Assembly (NCBI RefSeq): GCF_001522865.1
Contig: NZ_LOWB01000042.1
Coordinates: 1 to 64,000 of the forward strand
DNA length: 64,000 nucleotides
Direction: 5' to 3'
From: Burkholderia sp. TSV86
Lineage (GTDB): Bacteria; Pseudomonadota; Gammaproteobacteria; Burkholderiales; Burkholderiaceae
Shown: positions 27,994 through 35,931 of the stretch, in pieces
Layout: each line of letters begins with the position of its first letter
Position numbering within the stretch: the stretch's first letter is position 1
Notes under the pieces: generated by a model
What the model was told of the DNA's origin: nothing
Seen by the model: only the letters and a program-made list of their open reading frames with translations
The model's database searches: none
Program-made: the position numbers and the translations under genes

Positions 27994-28881
27994 ATGAAAA
28001 AGCTGATCATTGCGTTATTTTTTATGTTCGCATTTTTGAGTCAAGCGCGGGCTCAAATGGATTTAAATGTTCCGCTGCTGGGCGTGGGTAACGTGGCGCT
28101 TAATCCGGGAGTGGCATATGGCGGAACGATTCGGTGGTTTTTTGCTCCAGGCGGGACGATCGCCACGGTCAACATCGACGGAGTAGCGCATGGAAGGGAT
28201 TTGGTGCCGGTGATTTTGGAGGCTATTCAAGAGTGGCGGGTGCAGCTAACGGGAACAAATATTGTTTTCGAGCAGGCTACGGATATAAGCCGGGCGAATC
28301 TGATTTTCGAATGGAGGGATTCCGTGGCGACCGACGATGCCGACCCCTTGGCGATTGCCAATACGAGGTACGACTTTTTATATAACAGAGGTGCCATAAG
28401 CTTGAATTCGCCCACCAGAATAGCTTTTCTGCACGATAGGATTCAAAATTTTTTTAATAACCCGGCCTATCGATTCGATACCCCGAATAATTTGTACAGC
28501 AGAAATCCGGCATTCAATCTTCCGAGCGGCATGCCGCTCGTAGCGGGAGGCGGCACCGGTTTGCTGGATTATGTGCTGAAAATGGTGGCGAAACACGAAC
28601 TGGGCCATGTCATGGGCCTTGCACACCCGACTGATAGAAACGACCCTTTCATTCGGATCGGCAATGCCCCTGCCCAGGCTGAGATCATGGCCCGCGTGGA
28701 TAACCAGATATTGGCGAATTTCCTGGTGGTCCGCCACAACGAAGGCAGCCCTCGGCCGCTGACGCGCAACGATGTCGCGATCAGCCAGGCGGAAGGGGAG
28801 GCAGTGCGGGCCGTCAATCGCGGCCAGCAGCCTAGCTGTTCGAGTAGCTGTAATGGGACCATTCCACACGACGAGCTATAA
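27994..28881 (+). CDS. Secreted matrixin-like zinc metalloprotease with C-terminal HDEL
   Basis: A 295-residue precursor with a Sec signal peptide (residues 1-20, cleavage after ARA). The zinc motif H201-E202-L-G-H205-V-M-G-L-A-H211 is the extended metzincin motif HExxHxxGxxH, and M232 in EIMARV is a plausible Met-turn. A short pair of cysteines (C282, C286) precedes the end. The last four residues, 292-295, are HDEL, identical to a eukaryotic ER-retrieval signal. The gene is poorer in GC than its neighbours and stands alone with its own terminator, which suggests horizontal transfer. Protease activity is strongly suggested; host targeting is inference. Confidence 0.82.
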   Translation: MKKLIIALFFMFAFLSQARAQMDLNVPLLGVGNVALNPGVAYGGTIRWFFAPGGTIATVNIDGVAHGRDLVPVILEAIQEWRVQLTGTNIVFEQATDISRANLIFEWRDSVATDDADPLAIANTRYDFLYNRGAISLNSPTRIAFLHDRIQNFFNNPAYRFDTPNNLYSRNPAFNLPSGMPLVAGGGTGLLDYVLKMVAKHELGHVMGLAHPTDRNDPFIRIGNAPAQAEIMARVDNQILANFLVVRHNEGSPRPLTRNDVAISQAEGEAVRAVNRGQQPSCSSSCNGTIPHDEL

Positions 28882-28940
28882 AAATACGCTGCGCAAGCGC
28901 ATACCGGATTCAGGCCGGGCCCGCGATACGGTTGGGTACG

Positions 28941-28986
28941 AAGCCCTGCAACTTTTTTCACTTTGAATGGTTGCAGGGCTTTTTTA
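28941..28986 (+). terminator. Rho-independent terminator of the metalloprotease gene
   Basis: AGCCCTGCAAC pairs with GTTGCAGGGCT across a 17-nt loop and is followed by TTTTT. It lies 60 nt after the stop codon. Confidence 0.85.
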
Positions 28987-29051
28987 CTGTCGTCCAACCC
29001 GTGCTAAAACCGCAGCGGCAACGGTGCCGTTGCCGCTTGTCATGCGTCGCA

Positions 29052-30737
29052 TCATCCTTTGGCCTGCTGCGCGTGCGCGTTCGTGCCGGCATCATCGTCT
29101 CCGGGCGGCGTACCCATCGCATCGAACAGCCGCGCTGTATCGACGAGCCGCGCGCCGGTGGCGCGGATTTCGTCGAGCCGCGCGTTGCGCCATTGCTGCT
29201 CGCTTGCGCGCGCGGCAGCCGGCGGCAGCGCGCCGAGACGCACGCGCGCCGCCGCGTCGTCGAACGCGCCGCGCGCGGCGACAGCCGCGCGGTTCGACGC
29301 GTCGAGCGCGCTCGCATCGTGCTCGAGCGCGGCGAGCGAATCGGCGACGTTCTGGAACGCGCCGAGCACGGTCGATTTGTACTGCTCGGTGGCCGCTTCA
29401 TAAGTCGCGCGTGCCGCGCGGCGTTGCGCAAGCAGTGCGCCGCCGTGAAACAGCGGCTGCGTGAGCGACGCGCCGATGCTCCAAATCGCGCCCGCGCCGG
29501 AGAGCATCGCGGGCCAGTTGAAGCCGGCCTGACCCATCGACGCCGATAGTGACAGCTGCGGAAACAACTGCGCGGTTGCGACGCCCACTTCGGCCGCGGC
29601 CGCCTGCAGCGCCGCTTCGGCCACGCGCACGTCGGGCCGCGCCTTGAGCAGCATCGACGGCACGACGACCGGCACGTTCTCCGGCAAATGCAAATCGACA
29701 AGCGGCAGCGCGGCGGGCGCCTGATCCGGCGTGCGGCCGAGCAGCACGGCGAGCGCGTGGCGCGTGCTCAGCGCTTGCTGGCGCAGCGGGGGCAGGCTGG
29801 CTTCGAGCGACGCCGCGCTTTGCTGTGCGTTCAGCATGTCCGCATGCGACACCGCGCCGAGCCGGTAGCGGGCCGCCGTGTCGTTTGCCTGCTCGCGCGC
29901 AAGTGCGACGAGCCGCTCGGCAGTCGTCACTTGTTCGTCGAGCGCGGACGCGGTGATCGCCGCCGTGACGATGTTCGCGGCGAGCGAGCGCCGCGCGGAT
30001 TCGAGCTGATACGCGCTCATGTCGACGCGCTTGCCGAGCGCGCGGTTCGCGAAACGTGCGGCGCCGAACAAGTCGAGCGTGTAGCTGGCGCGGAGCTGGC
30101 CGGCGAACACGTTATAGAGCACGGTTGGCGGGCCGAATGCCGGAACGCTGAGCGCGCGCTGACGCGTCGCCTGACCGCCCGCGTCGATCGACGGCAGCAT
30201 CGAGTTGGCGACCTGGGCGCGCAACTGCTCGCGCGCCGCGTTCAGGTTCTTGTCGACGGCGGCAAGCGTCGGACTGTTGCGCAAGCCTTCGTCGACGAGC
30301 GCGTCGAGCGCGGGCGATCGGTATTGTTTCCACCAGTCGGGCACGGGCTGCGCGCCGACGTCGAAGCGCTGCGCGACGCCCTGCGCGGCGGCCGTCTGCT
30401 CGGGCAGCGGCAACGCGCCGTAATGCGCGGGCGACGGCATCGCGGGCGGCGCGCCGCTGGGTGCGAACAGAGAGCAGCCGGCGAGCGCGAAGGCGGCCGC
30501 GACGGCCACGGCGGTGGTGCGCACGGCGGCCGGGCGTGCGCGGCCGGCGGCGCCGGCGCGGCGGGATTCATGCGCGTGGCGGAAGGCAAAAGCGCGCGCC
30601 GCCGCGTGTGTTTCCGCGCAAACGGCGTTTGAGCAGGTTGCGGCGGCTTGCGCCGTGGGATCGGCTGACACGTCCCGGTCCGCGCGGTGCCGGACGGCAG
30701 CCGCCACACGATGCGAAAGCAGATTCGTCGGCCCCAT
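29052..30737 (-). CDS. RND efflux outer-membrane lipoprotein (NodT/OprM family)
   Basis: An outer-membrane factor that forms the exit channel of the RND pump. The lipoprotein signal ends at ALAGC. The PDWWKQYRSPALDALVDEGLRNSPTLAAV start and the duplicated outer-membrane efflux repeats (LASYTLDLFG-like and LTQPLFHGG motifs) are diagnostic. With the ATG at 30737 (2 nt after the pump gene stop) the protein has 561 residues but an unusually long ~85-residue stretch before the lipobox cysteine. A GTG at 30524 would give a normal 20-residue lipoprotein signal (MRTTAVAVAAAFALAGC), but no clear ribosome site precedes it. It is the last gene of the operon. Confidence 0.88.
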   Translation of the reverse strand: MGPTNLLSHRVAAAVRHRADRDVSADPTAQAAATCSNAVCAETHAAARAFAFRHAHESRRAGAAGRARPAAVRTTAVAVAAAFALAGCSLFAPSGAPPAMPSPAHYGALPLPEQTAAAQGVAQRFDVGAQPVPDWWKQYRSPALDALVDEGLRNSPTLAAVDKNLNAAREQLRAQVANSMLPSIDAGGQATRQRALSVPAFGPPTVLYNVFAGQLRASYTLDLFGAARFANRALGKRVDMSAYQLESARRSLAANIVTAAITASALDEQVTTAERLVALAREQANDTAARYRLGAVSHADMLNAQQSAASLEASLPPLRQQALSTRHALAVLLGRTPDQAPAALPLVDLHLPENVPVVVPSMLLKARPDVRVAEAALQAAAAEVGVATAQLFPQLSLSASMGQAGFNWPAMLSGAGAIWSIGASLTQPLFHGGALLAQRRAARATYEAATEQYKSTVLGAFQNVADSLAALEHDASALDASNRAAVAARGAFDDAAARVRLGALPPAAARASEQQWRNARLDEIRATGARLVDTARLFDAMGTPPGDDDAGTNAHAQQAKG

Positions 30738-30739
30738 GG

Positions 30740-33700
30740 TCAGGCTCCCGTGGTCGTGGCGGGCGGCTGCGCATCGCGCTCGTGCGGCTTGACGCGGAAC
30801 CACGCGGCATAGAGCGCAGGCAGATAGAACAGCGTGAGCACGGTGGCGCTCGTGATGCCGCCCATCAGCGCGGTCGCCATCGGGCCGAAGAAGTTCGAGC
30901 GCAACAGCGGGATCAGCGCGAGCACGGCGGCAGCCGCCGTCAGGGTGATCGGCCGGAAGCGCCGCACGGTCGCGCCGATGATCGCATCGAAGCGGCCATG
31001 GCCGGCGGCGATATCCTGTTCGATCTGATCGACGAGAATCACCGAGTTGCGCATGATGATGCCGAACATCGCGATCACGCCGAGCATCGCGACAAAGCCG
31101 AATGGCTTGCCGAACAGCAGCAGCGTGCCGACGACGCCGATCATCCCAAGCGGTGCGGTCAGCACGACCATCAGCACACGCGAGAAACTCTGCAACTGAA
31201 TCATCAGCAATGTGAGCACCGCGATCGCCATCAGCGGCATCTGCGCGTTGATCGAGCTTTGACCTTTCTCGCTTTGCTCGACCGAGCCGCCGATCTCGAT
31301 CTGATAGCCGACGGGCAGCTGTGCGCGCAGGGCGTTCAACTTCGCGTCGATCGCATGCGTGACGTCGATGCCTTGCGCGCCGGCCGTCACGTCGGATTGA
31401 ACGGTGATCGTCGGCTGGCGGTTGCGCTCCCAGATCACGCCGTATTCGAGCGTGTCGGTGAAGCGCCCGAGCGAGCCGAGCGGCACCGGGCCGCTCGGCG
31501 TCGGCATGGCCAGGCTCGCCAGGCTCGCCGGATCGACACGCTCCGTGCGCGGCGCGCGCAGATCGACGGCGATCAGCTTGTCGCGCTCGCGGTATTGCGT
31601 GACCGTCGTGCCGGACAGCGTCATCGCGAGAAAGCCCGCGACGTCCTGTGATGTCACGTTCAGCTCGCGCGCCTTCTGCTGGTCAAGCTCGAAGCGTACC
31701 GAGCGTTCGGCCGGCTCGTCCCAGTCGAACTGAACGTTGACGGCGTGCGCGTCAGCGCGCACCGTCGCCGCGACTTTCTCGGCGATCGCGCGCACGGTCG
31801 CGATGCTGTCGCCGCTTACGCGAAACTGCACCGGATAGCCGACAGGCGGGCCGTTTTCGAGGCGCGAGATCCGCGTGCGCGCGGCGGGAAACTGCTCGCG
31901 CAGCGCCGGCTGGAGCCACGCGGCGAGCTGCTCGCGCGCGTCGACCGATTTCGCGGTGATCACGAACTGTGCGAAGTTCGGCAATTGGAGCTGCTGATCG
32001 AGCGGTAGATAGAAGCGCGGCGCGCCGGAGCCGACGAAGCTCACCGCGTGGTCGATCTCGGGCCGCTTGGCGAGCAGCTTTTCGACGCGTTCGGCCTGTT
32101 TGAGCGTCGCATCGAATGACGCGCCCTCGGGCAGCCGCAGATCGATGAGCAGCTCGGGGCGATCGGAGTTCGGGAAGAATTGCTGCGGTACGAGCGTGAA
32201 GCCCGCGAGCGCGGCGACAAAAAGCGCACCCGTGACCGCGAGCACGACGAAGCGCCGCTTGATGCACCATTGAACCCAGACGCGCAGCCGCGCATAGAAG
32301 CGGGTGTTGTAGATATCGTGCTCATGCTCATGCTCATGCCCGTGCTCCGTCTCGTGGCCGTGCGCGCCGGCAGCCTTCGGCTCGCGTTTGCGCTCGGGCA
32401 GTATGTGATAGCCGAGCAGCGGGATCAGCACGACGGCGGCAAACCATGACGCGATCAGCGCGATCGCCGACACCTCGAAGATCGACCGCGTGTATTCACC
32501 GGTGCTCGATTTCGCGAGCGCGATCGGCAGGAAGCCGGACACGGTGACGAGCGTGCCCGTCAGCATCGGAAACGCGGTGCTGGTGTACGCGAACGCGGCG
32601 GCGCGCGCGCGGCTGAAGCCTTGCTCGAGTTTCACAGCCATCATTTCCACCGCGATGATCGCATCGTCGACGAGCAGGCCGAGCGCGAGCACGAGCGTGC
32701 CGAGGGAAACCTTGTGCAATCCGATGTCGAACAGATACATGACGAGCGCGGTGACGGCAAGCACGACCGGAATCGAGATCACGACGATCATCCCGGTGCG
32801 CAGCCCGAGTGACACGAGGCTGACGAGCAGCACGATCACCACCGCCTCGGCGACCGCCTCGAGAAAATCGTCGACCGAGCGTGAAACCGTGTGCGGCATG
32901 CTCGATACCTCGGTCAGCGTGAGGCCGGCGGGAAGCTGGGCCTGCAGTTCCTTTGCCTTTGCATCGAGCGCCTGGCCGAGCCGGATCACGTCGCCGCCCG
33001 GCTGCATCGTGAGGCCGATGCCAAGCACCGCGCGGCCGGCCGCAGCCGCATCCGCACGGCGCTCGGTCGCGCCTGGAGTGCCTTTGCCCGCGCCGAGCTC
33101 GCGCATCTGCGTGATAGGCGGATCGTCGTAGCCGCGCCGGATGGTCGCGAGATCGCCGAGCCGGAACGAGCGGCCGTTGACCCGGATCAGCGTGTCGGCG
33201 ATTTCGGCAACGCTGCCGTACTGGCCCGTCGGGCGGATGAACACGCGGTCATGCGTCGCCGTCAGCACGCCGGACGAAGCGACGTCGTTTTGCGCGTTGA
33301 TCGCTTGCGCGATTTGCTGTGTCGAAATGCCGAGCCGTGTCACGCGTGCGTTGTCGAGCTCGATGAAAATCCGCTGATTGGGGTCGCCGAAATAGTCAAC
33401 CTTCGCCACGCCCGGCACGCGCAGCAGCACGGTGCGCAACTGGTCCGCGTAATCATGCAACTGCGCGGGCGAGAAGCCGTCGCCTTCGAGCGTGTAGATG
33501 TTGGTGTAGACGTCGCCGAATTCGTCGTTGAAGAATGGCCCTTGAACGCCGGGCGGCAGCGTCGCGGCAATGTCGCCGACTTTCTTGCGTATCTGATACC
33601 AGGTTTCCGGCACGTCCTTCACCGGCGCCGATTCCTTCATCTCGAAGAAGACCAGCGATTCGCCGGGGCGCGAGTAGCTGCGCAGGTTGTCGATGGCGGG

Positions 33701-33952
33701 CGTTTCCTGCAGCTTGCGGCCGATCCGGTCGGTGATCTGTTCCTGCACCTGACGTGCGGTCGCGCCGGGCCAGAACGTGCTGATCACCATCACGCGGAAC
33801 GTGAACGGCGGATCTTCCGATTGCGCGAGGCGCGTGTACGCGAGGATGCCCGCAATCGTCGCGAGCACGATCAGGTAGATGACGAGCGCCTGATGACGCA
33901 ACGCCCATGCAGACAGGTTGAAGCGGGCGCTTTCTTCACGGCCGACCGTCAT
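30740..33952 (-). CDS. RND efflux pump inner-membrane transporter
   Basis: A 1070-residue AcrB-family proton antiporter with the typical 12-helix layout and two large periplasmic loops. LGLLVDDAIIAVEMM is the TM4 proton-relay motif with paired aspartates. The TRLAQSEDPPFTFRVMVISTFWPGATARQVQEQ start resembles the efflux pumps of the VexF/MdtBC-like branch. A histidine/glutamate-rich insert (GHETEHGHEHEHEHD, about residues 527-547) lies in the cytoplasmic loop between the two halves. Overlaps the adaptor gene by four bases. Substrates cannot be predicted. Confidence 0.92.
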   Translation of the reverse strand: MTVGREESARFNLSAWALRHQALVIYLIVLATIAGILAYTRLAQSEDPPFTFRVMVISTFWPGATARQVQEQITDRIGRKLQETPAIDNLRSYSRPGESLVFFEMKESAPVKDVPETWYQIRKKVGDIAATLPPGVQGPFFNDEFGDVYTNIYTLEGDGFSPAQLHDYADQLRTVLLRVPGVAKVDYFGDPNQRIFIELDNARVTRLGISTQQIAQAINAQNDVASSGVLTATHDRVFIRPTGQYGSVAEIADTLIRVNGRSFRLGDLATIRRGYDDPPITQMRELGAGKGTPGATERRADAAAAGRAVLGIGLTMQPGGDVIRLGQALDAKAKELQAQLPAGLTLTEVSSMPHTVSRSVDDFLEAVAEAVVIVLLVSLVSLGLRTGMIVVISIPVVLAVTALVMYLFDIGLHKVSLGTLVLALGLLVDDAIIAVEMMAVKLEQGFSRARAAAFAYTSTAFPMLTGTLVTVSGFLPIALAKSSTGEYTRSIFEVSAIALIASWFAAVVLIPLLGYHILPERKREPKAAGAHGHETEHGHEHEHEHDIYNTRFYARLRVWVQWCIKRRFVVLAVTGALFVAALAGFTLVPQQFFPNSDRPELLIDLRLPEGASFDATLKQAERVEKLLAKRPEIDHAVSFVGSGAPRFYLPLDQQLQLPNFAQFVITAKSVDAREQLAAWLQPALREQFPAARTRISRLENGPPVGYPVQFRVSGDSIATVRAIAEKVAATVRADAHAVNVQFDWDEPAERSVRFELDQQKARELNVTSQDVAGFLAMTLSGTTVTQYRERDKLIAVDLRAPRTERVDPASLASLAMPTPSGPVPLGSLGRFTDTLEYGVIWERNRQPTITVQSDVTAGAQGIDVTHAIDAKLNALRAQLPVGYQIEIGGSVEQSEKGQSSINAQMPLMAIAVLTLLMIQLQSFSRVLMVVLTAPLGMIGVVGTLLLFGKPFGFVAMLGVIAMFGIIMRNSVILVDQIEQDIAAGHGRFDAIIGATVRRFRPITLTAAAAVLALIPLLRSNFFGPMATALMGGITSATVLTLFYLPALYAAWFRVKPHERDAQPPATTTGA

Positions 33953-35067
33953 GACGCGACGTCCTCTGAGTGGAGCGGCGGCACGGCGCGCACTTTTTCA
34001 CCGGCGCTGACCGTATGGACACCTTGCAGCACGACACGCTCGCCCGGCGCGATGCCGTTTGCGACGGTCACGGTGCTGTCGTTGTAGCGCACGATGGCGA
34101 CGCGGCGCAGCTCCAGCGTATCGTCGTTGGCGCGCACCACCCACACGGCCGGCGCGTTGCCCGAATGAAAGAGCGCGGTCGACGGCAGCGTGAAGCGTTG
34201 CACGGCGGCGGCGGGCGCGTTGCCCGGCGCGGCAGCGAACGATACGTTCGCGGTCATCCCGAGCCGTACCGCCGGATCGGGCTTTTCGAGCGTGAGCTTC
34301 ACGCGGTACGTGCGGCTTTGCGCATCGGCGGCAGGCGCGATTTCGCGCACGCGCGCATCGAACGCGCGCCCGGGCAGCGACGGCAGCGTCACGCGCGCCG
34401 CGTGCCCCACGCTCACGAGCGGCAGCGTGCTTTCCGGCGCGTCGGTGACGACGTCGACGTCGCCGGACCACGCGAGCTGATAGACGGCCTGACCGGCCGA
34501 CACGTTCTGCCCGGTGTCCGCCTGCTCGGCGGTGATGTAGCCCGCGTGATCGGCAACGAGCGTCGCGTACTGGAGCTGGTTTTTCGCGAGCGCGAGCTGC
34601 TGCGCGGCCTGATCGCGCTGCGCGCGCGCCGATGCATAAGCGTTTTCGGTCTGTTCGAGCTGCGCGGGCGCGATCAGGTTTTCGCGCGCTTGTGCACGGT
34701 CGCGTTCGAGCTGTTGTTGCGCGTAGGTCAGCGTATGCGTGGCGGCATCGAGCTGCGCTTGCGTGCTGGCGGCGTTTTTCGCCACATCGGAAGTATCGAG
34801 CCGCGCGACGACTTGCCCCTTTTGCACGGTGTCGCCCAGGCGCGCCTTGCGCTCGACGATCTTGCCCGCGATCCGGAACGACAGCGGCGTCGCGTAGCGC
34901 GGCTGGATTTCGCCGGGAAGCGACGCGGCAGCGGCGGCGCCGTCCGCTTGAACGGGCAGCGCGACCACCGGGCGCGGGGCGGGCGGCGCCGTTTCAGGGC
35001 GATGACACGCGGTGACGGCAAGCGCGGCCCCGATCGACAGCACAATGCGAAAACCGGAACGATTCAC
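33949..35067 (-). CDS. RND efflux periplasmic adaptor (membrane fusion lipoprotein)
   Basis: A 372-residue adaptor linking the inner-membrane pump to the outer-membrane channel. With a GTG start at 35067, preceded by a GAGGAG ribosome site 8 nt upstream, it has a lipoprotein signal ending at TAC (C21). It then shows the lipoyl/barrel-sandwich region (LGDTVQKGQVVARLDTSDV), a coiled coil (about residues 95-165) rich in Gln/Ala, and the beta-barrel domain. It is the first gene of the three-gene operon and is divergent from the TetR gene. Confidence 0.9.
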   Translation of the reverse strand: MNRSGFRIVLSIGAALAVTACHRPETAPPAPRPVVALPVQADGAAAAASLPGEIQPRYATPLSFRIAGKIVERKARLGDTVQKGQVVARLDTSDVAKNAASTQAQLDAATHTLTYAQQQLERDRAQARENLIAPAQLEQTENAYASARAQRDQAAQQLALAKNQLQYATLVADHAGYITAEQADTGQNVSAGQAVYQLAWSGDVDVVTDAPESTLPLVSVGHAARVTLPSLPGRAFDARVREIAPAADAQSRTYRVKLTLEKPDPAVRLGMTANVSFAAAPGNAPAAAVQRFTLPSTALFHSGNAPAVWVVRANDDTLELRRVAIVRYNDSTVTVANGIAPGERVVLQGVHTVSAGEKVRAVPPLHSEDVAS

Positions 35068-35190
35068 GACGGTAACTCCTCGGCTGGAGGAAAGCGGAAA
35101 GAGCGCGACAGACCGGCGGCACATGCCGGTGGGTCGAAAGCGGCAGTAATCGCAAAATCGACGATCTTTTTGCTTACTGAAAAACCGGAA

Positions 35191-35204
35191 TGCATTCTAA
35201 TGCA
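35191..35204. promoter_or_regulatory. Candidate TetR operator in the efflux/regulator intergenic region
   Basis: TGCATT-CT-AATGCA is a perfect inverted repeat between the divergent adaptor and TetR genes. It overlaps a second palindrome, GAATGCATTC (35188-35197), and a further GAATGCA occurs at 35216-35222. Symmetric sites in such gaps are the usual targets of TetR repressors that control their neighbouring pump. Confidence 0.6.
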
Positions 35205-35263
35205 GGGTTGTATCTGAATGCAAAGGTGTTTTGATTGTTTGGAAAGTGCTAGACTTGCGCGTC

Positions 35264-35884
35264 ATGAAGCCGACACGCCTGACTCGAGAACAAAGCAAGG
35301 ATCTGACGCGCGAGCGTCTGCTCAACGCCGCACATGCAACTTTCGCGAAAAAGGGGTACGGCGCGACCAGCGTGGAGGACATCGCGTCGGCGGCAGGCTT
35401 TACGCGCGGCGCGTTCTATTCGAATTTCCGCAGCAAGGCGGAACTGTTGATCGAACTGCTCAAGCGCGACCACGAAAGGGCGGAGCGCGAGCTCGAGGAA
35501 ATTTTCGATGCCGGCGGCACGCGCGAGCAAATGGAGGCGAACGCGCTACGCCTGTACAGCCGGCTCTTTCGCGACGATCCGACGCTCGTGCTATGGGGCG
35601 AAGCGAAACTGCAGGCGATGCGCGACGCGAAGTTCCGCGCGCAGTACAACGAGTTCGTCAAGGAAAAGCTCGACTACCTGGCGCGCTACATCCGCATGTT
35701 CAGTGAGCGAGTGGGCACGCCGCTGCTGCTGCCGGCCGACGTGCTCGCGCTCGGCCTGATGGGCCTATGCGACGGCGTGCAGTCGTACCATCTCGCCGAT
35801 CCGCGGTGCGTGACGGCCGATACCACGCAAACGGTATTGGCCGGTTTCTTCTCGCGCGTGGTGCTTGGCCGCGCGCCGGACTGA
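35264..35884 (+). CDS. TetR family transcriptional repressor
   Basis: A 206-residue regulator. The N-terminal helix-turn-helix (ARLLNAAHATFAKKGYGATSVEDIASAAGFTRGAFYSNFRSKAELL, without its first residue) is typical of the AcrR/TetR group; the C-terminal ~150 helical residues form the ligand and dimer domain. It is divergent from the efflux operon and most likely represses it and itself. The start at 35264 (MKPTRLTREQSKD) is preferred over an upstream in-frame codon at 35231 because it matches the usual length. Confidence 0.9.
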   Translation: MKPTRLTREQSKDLTRERLLNAAHATFAKKGYGATSVEDIASAAGFTRGAFYSNFRSKAELLIELLKRDHERAERELEEIFDAGGTREQMEANALRLYSRLFRDDPTLVLWGEAKLQAMRDAKFRAQYNEFVKEKLDYLARYIRMFSERVGTPLLLPADVLALGLMGLCDGVQSYHLADPRCVTADTTQTVLAGFFSRVVLGRAPD

Positions 35885-35931
35885 CGGGCCTGCGCGGCGC
35901 GCGACGGCGGGGCTCGGCCGCCCGGGCATGC

